Positions 42,180 to 49,851 of a DNA stretch of 56,755 nucleotides are shown in pieces. The notes under the pieces were generated by a model. The model was not told the DNA's origin. It did no database searches and was given only the letters and a program-made list of their open reading frames with translations. A program made the translations under genes and the position numbers. How positions within the stretch are numbered: position 1 is the stretch's first letter; each line of letters begins with the position of its first letter. Origin of the DNA: Fibrobacter sp. UBA1765 (GTDB taxonomy: Bacteria; Fibrobacterota; Fibrobacteria; Fibrobacterales; Fibrobacteraceae); assembly GCA_002314675.1 (NCBI GenBank), contig DCGZ01000102.1:1-56755 (forward strand), read 5' to 3'.

Positions 42180-43127
42180 TTATTTTAATGCTTTTTTATT
42201 TTCTTTTATAAAAGTCCCAAATTTTTCTCTGTATTTTTCACTTTTCAATGACAATAAACACCAAACAACAATATTTTGTAACGAGATTAACTTACAAATA
42301 AATGGGGTCAATTTTGCATAATTCTTTAGAACATACAAAACGGACGACCATCTATAGAATCTTGTAAACAAGAGTCTATCAGAGCTACTCTTTTTTGTGG
42401 AAGCCCCTTCATTATGGACAATTTTCGCTTTTGCAGCAATCATAGCCTTTTTAGAAAAATTCTTTAGTGAGTAAGCGAGTATATCTTCTTCATAGTACAT
42501 AAATATGCGGTCATCTAAACACTGAGCCGTTCTGATAAAATTTGCGGACATTCCAAAACAACAACCAGAAACCATGCCATCAAAAGAAAAATCTTTTTCT
42601 GCAGAAAATTTATAATATCGTAGTTTTTCATTCAGACCGGGAAACAAAATTTCAAAACTGCGCTGACTGGTTAAATAAGTTGCTAACGAAATGCCTTTTC
42701 TTGCATACTGAACATATTTCTTTTCAGGACTAAAAATAGACGGACCAACTATAGCAACATCATCACTAGTCTCAAAAGCATCTTGCATGTAAGAAAAAGC
42801 ATCATTTAGCAAAATTATATCGCTGTTTAAAAGATATATATATTCAAACCCATCATTTAGCGCTGCCTGAATACCAATATTATTTCCACCAGAAAAACCT
42901 AAATTCTTTTCAGAAATTAAGACAGACACATCTTCGTTATTTTCATATTTAATTTTTAGTTCATCGCCAGATTTATCCGGAGAAGCGTTGTCAACAATAA
43001 AAATTTTATATGAATCTCTAGCTGTATACTTTCGAATAGAATCTATACAGGTAACAGAATCTTCAAATGTATTATAGTTTAGTATGACAACAGCAAACTT
43101 TTTCACAATAAAAACCCATTTAAACAA
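42180..43127 (-). CDS. Glycosyltransferase family 2 (rhamnosyltransferase-like)
   Basis: The 315-residue product has FAVVILNYNTFEDSVTCIDS, VDNASPDKSG and NLGFSGGNNIGIQAAL, the pattern of GT2 enzymes of the rhamnosyltransferase-like group, followed by YLLNSDIIL as the DXD-like site. The C-terminus has a moderately hydrophobic stretch (NIVVWCLLSL). Neither the ATG at 43127 nor the GTG at 43106 has a strong ribosome site, so the start is uncertain by 7 codons. Confidence 0.9.
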   Translation of the reverse strand: MFKWVFIVKKFAVVILNYNTFEDSVTCIDSIRKYTARDSYKIFIVDNASPDKSGDELKIKYENNEDVSVLISEKNLGFSGGNNIGIQAALNDGFEYIYLLNSDIILLNDAFSYMQDAFETSDDVAIVGPSIFSPEKKYVQYARKGISLATYLTSQRSFEILFPGLNEKLRYYKFSAEKDFSFDGMVSGCCFGMSANFIRTAQCLDDRIFMYYEEDILAYSLKNFSKKAMIAAKAKIVHNEGASTKKSSSDRLLFTRFYRWSSVLYVLKNYAKLTPFICKLISLQNIVVWCLLSLKSEKYREKFGTFIKENKKALK

Positions 43128-43144
43128 TTAACTACTAAATATCG

Positions 43145-44185
43145 TTATTTTAAATTCGCAAATAAACCACTCATTGCATTTTGAGGTAAAAACAGATTCG
43201 CCTTGGCAATGCAATTTTGTTTCATTGTACCCAAAATTTCTGGCGAAGATATTACCTGTTCAAGAACGTTATACAAGGCGTCTTCGGATCCAAATTCATA
43301 ACCAAACCCGGTAACACCCTCATCAATTATATCAGAAAAACTAGCCCATTGACTAGATATTACAGGGACCCCTGCGGCATAAGCATCAATAATTGTGCCA
43401 GGAATCCCTTCTGTAAAGAAAAGCGTCGGAAAAAGTAGCGCTGAATAACACTTCAGAGCTTCAACACTCTTATCAAAGGCAACCATTCCTTTGTAGGCTA
43501 TATTTTTTGGAAATAACTGTTGAAGCGATTCAAACCATTCTTCTTCATTCTTTTCAATTTGCCCATAGATATCTAAACAGCAGGATTCTTCACCATAAAT
43601 CTCGTTCATTTTCTTAATAGCAGAAACAGCATGTTCAATACCTTTCTGTTTCATCACTCGTGAAAAAATGCAAAAACGAATAGGCTTTAGGGCAGTCATA
43701 TTCTGCATTTTCAGTTCAACAATAGACAGCGGTTTGCAATTTACCATTACACAAACATTGGAGAACGAAAGATTTTCCAATGTTTTTTTCATAACTGTAG
43801 TTTCTACATAAATGTGATTGAATCGCCTTAGGCAGAATGTCAAAAATTTACGTTTTTCAATAAGCGAGGGCATCCACCCGCCGATAACCACATAATGAAT
43901 TTTTTTCAAAAAAAACAAATTCATTACATAAAGCATTGGGGCTATTATGCGAAGGCCATTTTGTGCAGGCAGTATAATCACGTTTTTACATAAACAAAGA
44001 GCCATCAATATCAAAAAAGGGAGTTTCAAAAAAGAAAACAAACTGCCATGAGTATCAATTTTGAAAATCTGTTCAGAACCAAGAACCCGTTCTAGCTCAT
44101 TAGCAACAATTTTAGTCTTGATTGTTTGACCATTTAATAAATCAAGACCAATACCAAAATGTCCAATAAGAGCTACTTGTTTCAT
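43145..44185 (-). CDS. Glycosyltransferase family 4-like (GT-B)
   Basis: The 346-residue product has IRFCIFSRVMKQKGIEHAVS near residue 170, the start of the family 4 C-terminal domain, and FTEGIPGTIIDAYAAGVPVI near 262, the E-x7-E-type donor-binding region. The N-terminal half has LIGHFGIGLDLLNGQT, typical of the GT-B Gly-rich loop. It would add a sugar to the lipid-linked unit. It lies between two GT2 genes on the same strand. Confidence 0.88.
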   Translation of the reverse strand: MKQVALIGHFGIGLDLLNGQTIKTKIVANELERVLGSEQIFKIDTHGSLFSFLKLPFLILMALCLCKNVIILPAQNGLRIIAPMLYVMNLFFLKKIHYVVIGGWMPSLIEKRKFLTFCLRRFNHIYVETTVMKKTLENLSFSNVCVMVNCKPLSIVELKMQNMTALKPIRFCIFSRVMKQKGIEHAVSAIKKMNEIYGEESCCLDIYGQIEKNEEEWFESLQQLFPKNIAYKGMVAFDKSVEALKCYSALLFPTLFFTEGIPGTIIDAYAAGVPVISSQWASFSDIIDEGVTGFGYEFGSEDALYNVLEQVISSPEILGTMKQNCIAKANLFLPQNAMSGLFANLK

Positions 44186-44203
44186 ACCTTAATTCCTAAA
44201 AAA

Positions 44204-45001
44204 TCAAGAACGCCCCACATACAAGAACTTCTTCATCACACCGAAGAACAAGTTGCGTACAGTTATCCACAAGCTGCTTATGGGGTTCATCCCTTCGGCT
44301 TCGCGATAGAGTTTGTAGTGCCACTTGATGAGTGCCGTATAGCTGTGATTGCTGATGGAGCCGGTGCGTTTGCGGTAACTGGCCAGCACTTCGGGCAGCA
44401 GGTGGCATTTGGCCTTGCGGATGATTTTCAGCCACATGGCGTAATCGTTGTTCTTCTTGATGTCTGCAATCTGGATGTCGCCCACAGCTTCGCGGTTGTA
44501 CATCACGGTGAGGCAGCCGGGCCAGCAATAGTTGAACATGCCGGTCTTACCGATATGAGCCGGGCCTCCTACAACTACACCCAATGCAGAGCCGTTCTCG
44601 TCAATTTCGTTGTACTTGGTGTAGGTAAAATCGTAGCCGTTTTCTTCCATGAAGCGGATTTGCTTTTCCAGCTTGTCGGGAGCCCACAGGTCGTCGCTAT
44701 CCAAGAAGGCAATGTACTTGCCGCGGGCTTCGCGGAGGGCACGGTTGCGACTGACGGCGGCACCGCTATTGGTGGCGTTTTGGAGAACGCGGATTTTGCA
44801 ACCGTTATGGATTGCTTCGTCGCTACGTTCCTCGCAATGACAATATAAAGAAAGGATTTCTTTGGTATTGTCTGTGCTGCAGTCGTCAACGATGATCAGT
44901 TCCCAGTTGGTGTATGTCTGAGCCATCACGGAATGGATCGATTCGGCGATGAATCGACCGGTGTTGTAGCTTGGCATGATTATGGAAACTAACTCAGACA
45001 T
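44204..45001 (-). CDS. Glycosyltransferase family 2 with in-frame repeat insertion
   Basis: The 265-residue product starts SELVSIIMPSYNTGRFIAES and has IIVDDCSTDNT and AFLDSDDLW, so it is a GT2 enzyme of the surface-polysaccharide type. Between these motifs, residues 54-65 read CHCEERSDEAIH, which is the translation of a common dispersed palindromic repeat and not part of the GT2 fold. The same interval in the GT2 at 38940 is about a dozen residues shorter. The frame stays open, so the enzyme may still work with a longer surface loop. Its first 66 bases recur as a remnant at 47446-47511. Confidence 0.9.
   Translation of the reverse strand: MSELVSIIMPSYNTGRFIAESIHSVMAQTYTNWELIIVDDCSTDNTKEILSLYCHCEERSDEAIHNGCKIRVLQNATNSGAAVSRNRALREARGKYIAFLDSDDLWAPDKLEKQIRFMEENGYDFTYTKYNEIDENGSALGVVVGGPAHIGKTGMFNYCWPGCLTVMYNREAVGDIQIADIKKNNDYAMWLKIIRKAKCHLLPEVLASYRKRTGSISNHSYTALIKWHYKLYREAEGMNPISSLWITVRNLFFGVMKKFLYVGRS
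44808..44842. repeat. Dispersed palindromic repeat inside a glycosyltransferase gene
   Basis: On the - strand the 35 bases begin TGTCATTGCGAGG and end GAAGCAATCCA, with ATTGC and GCAAT at the ends of an imperfect hairpin. This matches the dispersed repeat often seen translated as CHCEERSDEAI in many bacterial genomes. Only one copy is seen in this window. Family membership is from memory, not from a search. Confidence 0.7.
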
Positions 45002-45007
45002 AAGAAC

Positions 45008-46414
45008 CTAAAATTTACCATATATAAAACTAGTATCCCCAAAATAAGCTGTCATAATAATCAAGCCGACGATGCACCAAAAAACAACCATATGAGCAAA
45101 CTTTCGCATATTTAAACTTAAGCACGGAACATTCAATTCTCCATTTTTCTGGCAAGAATTCCTATAAGCCATTACAATCTCAAATAAGGCGAACGCCAAG
45201 GCCACAAATGTCCATGTATAAATTTGATTTATTCCAGAAATGTTTCCTATACAATAAAAAATGGTAATGGCATCATCAAAAGAGTCTGCTCTAAAAAATA
45301 CCCAGATGGAAGATACCGTCACAAAGGTAAGCAAAGTAGAACACCATTTCCAAACGATGTTCCCAGCATTCTTGTCATTGAAGATCATTATTTTACATTT
45401 TACAAACAGTTTGTGAATCACCAAGGCGAGACCATGCAAACCACCCCACAAAACAAAAGTCCATGCAGCGCCATGCCAAAGACCTCCTATCAGCATCGTC
45501 AATACAAGATTGACATAGGTCCTGATTACGCCTTTTCTGTTGCCACCCAACGTAAAATAGAGATATTCCATCAGCCATGAAGATAGGCTGATGTGCCAGC
45601 GTTTCCAAAATTCAGTAACATTTCTGGAGGCATAGGGCAAATTAAAATTCTTGGGAAATTCAAATCCAAGGATCCTTGAGATTCCTATCGCCATATCCGA
45701 ATAACCCGAGAAATCGAAATAGATTTGCAGGGAATACGACAACAAAGCCCACAGGCATGTACTTCCATCAAAAGCATTAGGACTAAAGAACACATCATTT
45801 ACAAATACGTTCAAGTTATCAACAAGAACCATCTTTTTAAACGCGCCACTTACAGCCAACTGAAGTCCCATGGAAACATCATGCCACCTAAAGCATTGTT
45901 TTTTCAGTCCTAAAAAGAAGACTTCTGCGCGAATGATAGGCCCTGCCATAAGTTTAGGGAAGAATGCCAGATACAAAGCCACATCGGCAAATGAGTTGCG
46001 TTCCTTGAATTTTCCCTTGTAAACATCAACAACATAGGATATGGCGGAGAACGTGTAGAAAGAAATTCCTAAAGGGATTATCAAATTCAATGTGATCAAA
46101 TCCCGGCCAAGAATAGCGCTTATGGAATCTGCAAAAAAATTCAAATATTTAAAGCAAGCTAATTGCAGTAACAGTAAGGATATGACCAATAGTAAATGCG
46201 GCTTTCCCCTTTTTGTGCGGTAAAACGCGTAGACTGCAACGGTCGTACAAAAAATGCTGATGCAAAAGCGCCAATCTACCAGAGCAACAAATAGATAACT
46301 GGCAATAAGAAGGAAATACTTTCGGATAACCTCAAGATGCCTTTTCTGCAGTAAAATTGAAATAGCGCAAACTATAGCTAAAAAAATTACGGCCGGGAAA
46401 GAAGTAAAGCTCAC
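45008..46414 (-). CDS. MBOAT family O-acyltransferase (AlgI-like)
   Basis: The 468-residue product has about ten hydrophobic segments and the MBOAT signatures FWKRWHISLSSWLMEYLYF (His274) and LIGGLWHGAAWTFVLWGG (His314, the expected catalytic His). AlgI-like proteins carry acyl groups across the inner membrane for O-acylation of polymers such as alginate. It starts at a GTG that overlaps the stop of the SGNH-like gene (GTGA), with GGGAGGGG upstream. The two probably form an acylation pair. Confidence 0.93.
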   Translation of the reverse strand: MSFTSFPAVIFLAIVCAISILLQKRHLEVIRKYFLLIASYLFVALVDWRFCISIFCTTVAVYAFYRTKRGKPHLLLVISLLLLQLACFKYLNFFADSISAILGRDLITLNLIIPLGISFYTFSAISYVVDVYKGKFKERNSFADVALYLAFFPKLMAGPIIRAEVFFLGLKKQCFRWHDVSMGLQLAVSGAFKKMVLVDNLNVFVNDVFFSPNAFDGSTCLWALLSYSLQIYFDFSGYSDMAIGISRILGFEFPKNFNLPYASRNVTEFWKRWHISLSSWLMEYLYFTLGGNRKGVIRTYVNLVLTMLIGGLWHGAAWTFVLWGGLHGLALVIHKLFVKCKIMIFNDKNAGNIVWKWCSTLLTFVTVSSIWVFFRADSFDDAITIFYCIGNISGINQIYTWTFVALAFALFEIVMAYRNSCQKNGELNVPCLSLNMRKFAHMVVFWCIVGLIIMTAYFGDTSFIYGKF

Positions 46415-47406
46415 TTACGCCCCTCCCACAACTCTATAGCTGAAGCAATGGCCGAAGCCAAGGCACGATGTCCATGCTCATTCATGTGACCAACACCTAC
46501 AGCGGTATTGGTAAAACCATGGGCAAGCACGTGCTGAGAGGCATACATTTCGTTGAAGTTTTCCGTAGGATCCACAAAGATGATTCCCGTCTTGTCGCAT
46601 TGTTTCTTAAAAAACGGGAGCATCTTCTTGTTTTCAGGATAAGCCACTCTTCCGTTTTTTTCCAGCATCTGGGTTGGGTTATAAAAGATAATGGGGATAA
46701 CTCCATGACGATTACAGGTTTCCTTAATTGCACTCAAAAGTTTTTCCGCTTCCTTCTCATAATCTTCTGCGGAATATTCAGGCTTTTTAATTTCTTGCTG
46801 TTTTTTGAAGCTTCCCAGGTTAGCCCATATTTCGAAATTGACGATATACCACTTCAATGCTGGGATTTTTTGTAGCTGATATGAAAGTCCGCTATAAGTT
46901 TCATTAGGTTTCAGAATTTGTTTTGCAAACCAGCTCATCGAAGGCCCCGTTGGTACAAAGCAGGTTTCAATTAGAATATACCTACGCGGTTTGAAATAAG
47001 ATAAGGCATTTTCTAATCTTGACAAAGAATGGTAAAATCCATGCCCAGACATTCCTGTGTTATAGACCGAATAGTTTGGAAAAATGGAATCCAGTTGAGC
47101 GGCAGTACTTTGTTTTGCGGAAACATTTAGGGCTTCCTGATGAGAAGAACCCATCAACAGCATGTCTATTTTGGTGGGGACAGAATCGTTCACGTATCCT
47201 AAGGAATCCACTTGGTTCCATGCAAAGCCTTCTACCATGGTAGACTTAAACTGACCGGCTTTCCACTTATAATCCGTCACTCCATATGGGTCTGGTTCCC
47301 TCACCCCGGAATATCTATACCCGATGCAAAAAATAGACACTATTGCAATTGAAAATACAAAAGCTAAAAGCATCTTGATTATGTATGGAACTAGTGATTT
47401 CATCAA
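46411..47406 (-). CDS. Membrane-anchored SGNH-like (AlgJ/DltD-type) protein
   Basis: The 331-residue product has one N-terminal membrane anchor (residues 10-30) and a large periplasmic part. LLMGSSHQ (Gly86-Ser87-Ser88-His89) looks like block I of an SGNH hydrolase, and GVGHMNEHGHRALA near the C-terminus has the catalytic-His region. It directly precedes an MBOAT gene, as AlgJ/AlgX- or DltD-like proteins do, and may transfer acyl groups to the polymer in the periplasm. It is the first complete gene of the 35-47 kb operon, 18 bases after a truncated glycosyltransferase frame. Confidence 0.75.
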   Translation of the reverse strand: MMKSLVPYIIKMLLAFVFSIAIVSIFCIGYRYSGVREPDPYGVTDYKWKAGQFKSTMVEGFAWNQVDSLGYVNDSVPTKIDMLLMGSSHQEALNVSAKQSTAAQLDSIFPNYSVYNTGMSGHGFYHSLSRLENALSYFKPRRYILIETCFVPTGPSMSWFAKQILKPNETYSGLSYQLQKIPALKWYIVNFEIWANLGSFKKQQEIKKPEYSAEDYEKEAEKLLSAIKETCNRHGVIPIIFYNPTQMLEKNGRVAYPENKKMLPFFKKQCDKTGIIFVDPTENFNEMYASQHVLAHGFTNTAVGVGHMNEHGHRALASAIASAIELWEGRK

Positions 47407-47424
47407 AAAAATTTCTTTTACTTT

Positions 47425-47511
47425 TTAAGGAATTTTCATCAATTGAATCGATTCGGCAATGAATCGACCGGTGTTGTAGCTCGGCATGATTATGGAAACT
47501 AAGGCAGACAT
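47425..47511 (-). pseudogene. 5' remnant of a glycosyltransferase family 2 gene
   Basis: From ATG 47511 the frame reads MSALVSIIMPSYNTGRFIAE followed by SIQLMKIP and a stop. The first 22 codons match the start of the GT2 gene at 44204-45001 with about five base changes in 66, then similarity ends abruptly. The 28-residue frame is too short to be an enzyme. It lies 18 bases before the SGNH-like gene and could still act as a leader reading frame for the operon. It probably marks a past recombination in the locus. Confidence 0.8.
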
Positions 47512-47514
47512 TTC

Positions 47515-47530
47515 GCATTCCCAGGAATGC
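47515..47530. repeat. Perfect hairpin before the glycosyltransferase remnant
   Basis: GCATTCC-CA-GGAATGC is a perfect 7-pair inverted repeat whose edge lies 4 bases from the ATG of the remnant. There is no such element before the intact GT2 gene. It could be a recombination edge, an operator or an mRNA hairpin. Confidence 0.45.
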
Positions 47531-47602
47531 ATTAAATTTACATTCTCGTTGTAATGTTTGTTTTTCAAATTTTCGGAAAGCAGCGTGATTTACGTATATA
47601 TT

Positions 47603-47632
47603 CAAAAACTCCCGGCCAAATAGTCGGGAGCT
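47603..47632 (-). terminator. Terminator after the truncated Rpn copy
   Basis: Read on the - strand, CTCCCG and CGGGAG form a stem that is followed by TTTTTG. An identical copy lies at 48003-48032 as part of the tandem duplication. Confidence 0.6.
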
Positions 47633-47655
47633 TCGGAATTCACTTTGCCGGATGA

Positions 47656-47991
47656 TTACGACTTTTGCATTTCCGTCTGAATTTCATGGACGTGATCTTC
47701 TGTGAGCCCTGAATACAAAATGATTTTTTTCAAAGGTTCATTTTCAGCAAGCATCTTGCGAGCGGTTTCCACGGCATGACTTTCTACGCCTTCGTCAAAC
47801 CTGACATCGCCAACGGTTCTGTAATTAGGTCGAATAAAGTCCATCTTAAATGCCTCCATGAAATTTTGGAAAACCCATCCATTCAAATATACATCCATTT
47901 GACGGAGAATGTCAAGGGACTCTTCTTTGGGAAGTTCCGTATGCACTCTATTGACAATATGGCTGAACGATGCACGGTTAGCAAGCATCAT
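47656..47991 (-). pseudogene. Truncated copy of the Rpn/YhgA-like nuclease gene
   Basis: The 111-residue frame equals the C-terminal third of the full gene at 48056 (for example RVHTELPKEESLDILRQMDV), at roughly 70% identity by eye. Just before it the bases for PFKGMML are kept and fused directly to ANRASFSH. In the full gene about 40 codons lie between these two stretches. So the copy has an internal deletion and has lost its whole catalytic N-terminus. It is unlikely to be functional as a nuclease. Confidence 0.8.
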
Positions 47992-48002
47992 TCCCTTGAA
48001 CG

Positions 48003-48032
48003 GAAAAACTCCCGGCCAAATAGTCGGGAGCT
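48003..48032 (-). terminator. Terminator after the full Rpn-like gene
   Basis: This is the second copy of the CTCCCG/CGGGAG hairpin, followed on the - strand by TTTTTCC. It ends 23 bases after the stop codon at 48056. Confidence 0.6.
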
Positions 48033-48055
48033 TCGGAATTCACTTTGCCGGATGA

Positions 48056-48955
48056 TTACGACTTTTGCATTTCCGCCTGAATTTCACGGACGCGAACTTC
48101 GGTGAGCCCAGAGAATTCAATGATTTCTTCCATGGGCTTATTTTTTGCAAGCATCTTGCGAGCAGTTTCCATAGCTTGACGGTTCATGCCTTCTTCAATA
48201 TCAGCGTCTGCGATGGTTCTGTAATTTGGGCGAATAAAGTCCATTTCAAAAGCCTCCTTGAAGTTATCGAAAATCCATCCTCGTAAATATACATCCATTT
48301 GACGGAGAATGTCAAGGGCCTCTTCTTTGGGAAGTTCCGTATGCACTCTATCGACAATATGACTGAAGGTCGCCCGGTTAGCATCAGGATCGCGAGCATA
48401 CTTCAGCGAGCAAATGAGCGCTGCAAGTCGTGGCCCGAATTGTTCAACGGCATCGTCCGATACATCTTCTACATCGAGCATCATCCCCTTGAATGGAAGC
48501 ATGAACTTTTGCAATTCCTTGGGGTAGGCGGCAACCTCGTTTGTCAATGGGTTCCAGATTTCCCTGCCGTTGTAAAGAATGATTGCGATTGAAGGAATTC
48601 CCTTACCCGCATTTTCCGCCATGTGTTCAAACATCAGGTGGTAATTGTACTTGCGAAGTTGCGTCATCACGCCGTCGTCGGGGTATGACTTGTGTTCCAG
48701 CAAAAATCCCACGCTGAGCTGAACCGGACTTCCAAGGGAATTTTTCAACTTGGCAAGGAACGCTAGATCTGCATAGCCGATGGTTTCCGTGTTGCTGTAA
48801 TCCCCGGGAATGCGGACAAAGGAATTTTCGTCAAGAAGATCGACAACATTCTTTAATTCGTTGTCGATGGTTGTAAGGTAGTGAACCAGTTCCAAGAAAG
48901 TTGGAACATGGGAAAGAACTCCTCTGCAAAAGGAGTCGTGAAGTTTTTTGTTCAT
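48056..48955 (-). CDS. Rpn/YhgA-like recombination-promoting nuclease family protein
   Basis: From ATG 48955 the product is 299 residues starting MNKKLHDSFCRGVLSHVPTF. YADLAFLAKL and SVGFLLEHKSYPDDGVMTQL form the Asp ... Glu-x-Lys core of the PD-(D/E)XK fold of the YhgA/Rpn family (old name: putative transposase). Members nick DNA and can promote recombination. The frame is open to 48994 but AAGG lies 6 bases before 48955. The C-terminal part is duplicated directly downstream (47656). No terminal inverted repeats or target duplication are visible, so it is not an obvious transposon. Confidence 0.85.
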   Translation of the reverse strand: MNKKLHDSFCRGVLSHVPTFLELVHYLTTIDNELKNVVDLLDENSFVRIPGDYSNTETIGYADLAFLAKLKNSLGSPVQLSVGFLLEHKSYPDDGVMTQLRKYNYHLMFEHMAENAGKGIPSIAIILYNGREIWNPLTNEVAAYPKELQKFMLPFKGMMLDVEDVSDDAVEQFGPRLAALICSLKYARDPDANRATFSHIVDRVHTELPKEEALDILRQMDVYLRGWIFDNFKEAFEMDFIRPNYRTIADADIEEGMNRQAMETARKMLAKNKPMEEIIEFSGLTEVRVREIQAEMQKS

Positions 48956-49084
48956 TATTAACCTTGGCAAAGAACATTGCCAAACAGGGTTCATATAACA
49001 AAAGAAGAATCACCTAGACTGGGCCGATTCCTATAAGCAAATCTTTACCGCAAAAAAGGCGACGGTGAAATTTGCTTGAAAAAA

Positions 49085-49100
49085 CATCGCTGTAGCGATG
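49085..49100. repeat. Perfect hairpin CATCGCT-GT-AGCGATG
   Basis: This 7-pair inverted repeat lies in the 212-base region between the Rpn-like gene and the sugar transferase gene. No T run follows on either strand. The rest of the region is AT-rich and shows no gene. Confidence 0.4.
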
Positions 49101-49138
49101 CTGATACTAATATACAAATTTTTATGCGAAATTTTTCA

Positions 49139-49156
49139 ATGCGAAGTTTTTCGCAT
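49139..49156 (-). terminator. Possible terminator hairpin after the sugar transferase gene
   Basis: ATGCGAA-GTTT-TTCGCAT is a 7-pair hairpin 12 bases after the stop codon at 49168 (- strand). The T tract behind it is poor, so termination may be weak. A related half-copy (ATGCGAAATTTTTC) lies at 49124-49137. Confidence 0.35.
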
Positions 49157-49167
49157 CATCAAAAAAA

Positions 49168-49851
49168 CTATTGCCCCGCAATCAGCTTCTTCGCAAGCTT
49201 TTGACTTTCATCATATTCTGCCTGGGTAATGCGATTTGTTTCCAACAAATAATCACCTAAATCCGTCGCAGTGTCGCAATTTTCTTCGGTGATATCGGAG
49301 CGCTTGATGAAGGCTTTTACCAATGTGGTAAGAATAATTTTTAAATCACCAAAGAATGTTATATTCTCAATGTACTGCAGATCATAATTTATTTTAGATT
49401 CCCAGGAAATTGCGTTGCGGCCATTAACTTGTGCAAGGCCGCTAAGCCCCTGGCGAACGCTGTGGCGCTTGCGCTGTTCTGGAGTCATGAATACCATGTC
49501 GCGCACGAGTTGCGGGCGCGGGCCGATAACAGCCATGTCGCCTTTAAGGATGTTGAACAGTTCCGGCAGTTCATCGAGGCTTGTGCTGCGAAGGAACTTT
49601 CCGTATCTGGTCAAGCGAACATCGTCGGGTAGCAAATTTCCCTGGGCATCACGAGCGTTTGTCATGGTGCGGAACTTGATGAGCTTAAAAATGCGTTCGT
49701 CTTTTCCTGGGCGCGGCTGCGTAAAGAAGGGGTTGCCCTTCATTTTGACTGCACCAAGAATCATCAACACTACAAGAACTGGGCTCAGGCAGATGATTGC
49801 CGCCAAAGCACAGAAAAAATCGATGATTCTTTTAAAGCAGTTCTTGTACAT
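49168..49851 (-). CDS. Initiating sugar-phosphate transferase (PglC-like)
   Basis: The 227-residue product has one N-terminal hydrophobic segment (FFCALAAIICLSPVLVVLMI) and the polyprenyl-phosphate phosphosugar transferase signatures FKLIKFRTM, LRSTSLDELPELFNILKGDM and VIGPRPQL. It is of the short, PglC-like form without the extra membrane bundle of WcaJ/WbaP. It would place the first sugar phosphate on undecaprenyl phosphate. Its ATG overlaps the stop of the aminotransferase gene by one base (TAATG). That pairing points to an amino-deoxy sugar such as a bacillosamine derivative as first sugar. Confidence 0.93.
   Translation of the reverse strand: MYKNCFKRIIDFFCALAAIICLSPVLVVLMILGAVKMKGNPFFTQPRPGKDERIFKLIKFRTMTNARDAQGNLLPDDVRLTRYGKFLRSTSLDELPELFNILKGDMAVIGPRPQLVRDMVFMTPEQRKRHSVRQGLSGLAQVNGRNAISWESKINYDLQYIENITFFGDLKIILTTLVKAFIKRSDITEENCDTATDLGDYLLETNRITQAEYDESQKLAKKLIAGQ

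Larger units (their letters stand above)
47604..48060. repeat. Tandem duplication of the Rpn-like gene 3' end and its flank
   Basis: About 70 bases starting at 47604 recur unchanged at 48004, covering the terminator, the stop codon and the last codons of both gene copies. Past this stretch the copies stay similar but diverge, and the left copy lacks the central and 5' parts of the gene. The period is 400 bases. Confidence 0.8.

Noticed and set aside
44159..44848. A 229-codon + strand frame opposite the GT2 gene
   Set aside because: The - strand frame has clear GT2 motifs; the + strand product has none and lies inside a single-strand operon.
47315..47605. A 96-codon frame on the - strand
   Set aside because: It overlaps the SGNH-like gene start and the glycosyltransferase remnant in another frame and has no ribosome site or family similarity.
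47425..48994. Insertion sequence or transposon
   Set aside because: Rpn/YhgA-like proteins carry an old transposase name, but no terminal inverted repeats, target-site duplications or DDE motif are visible.
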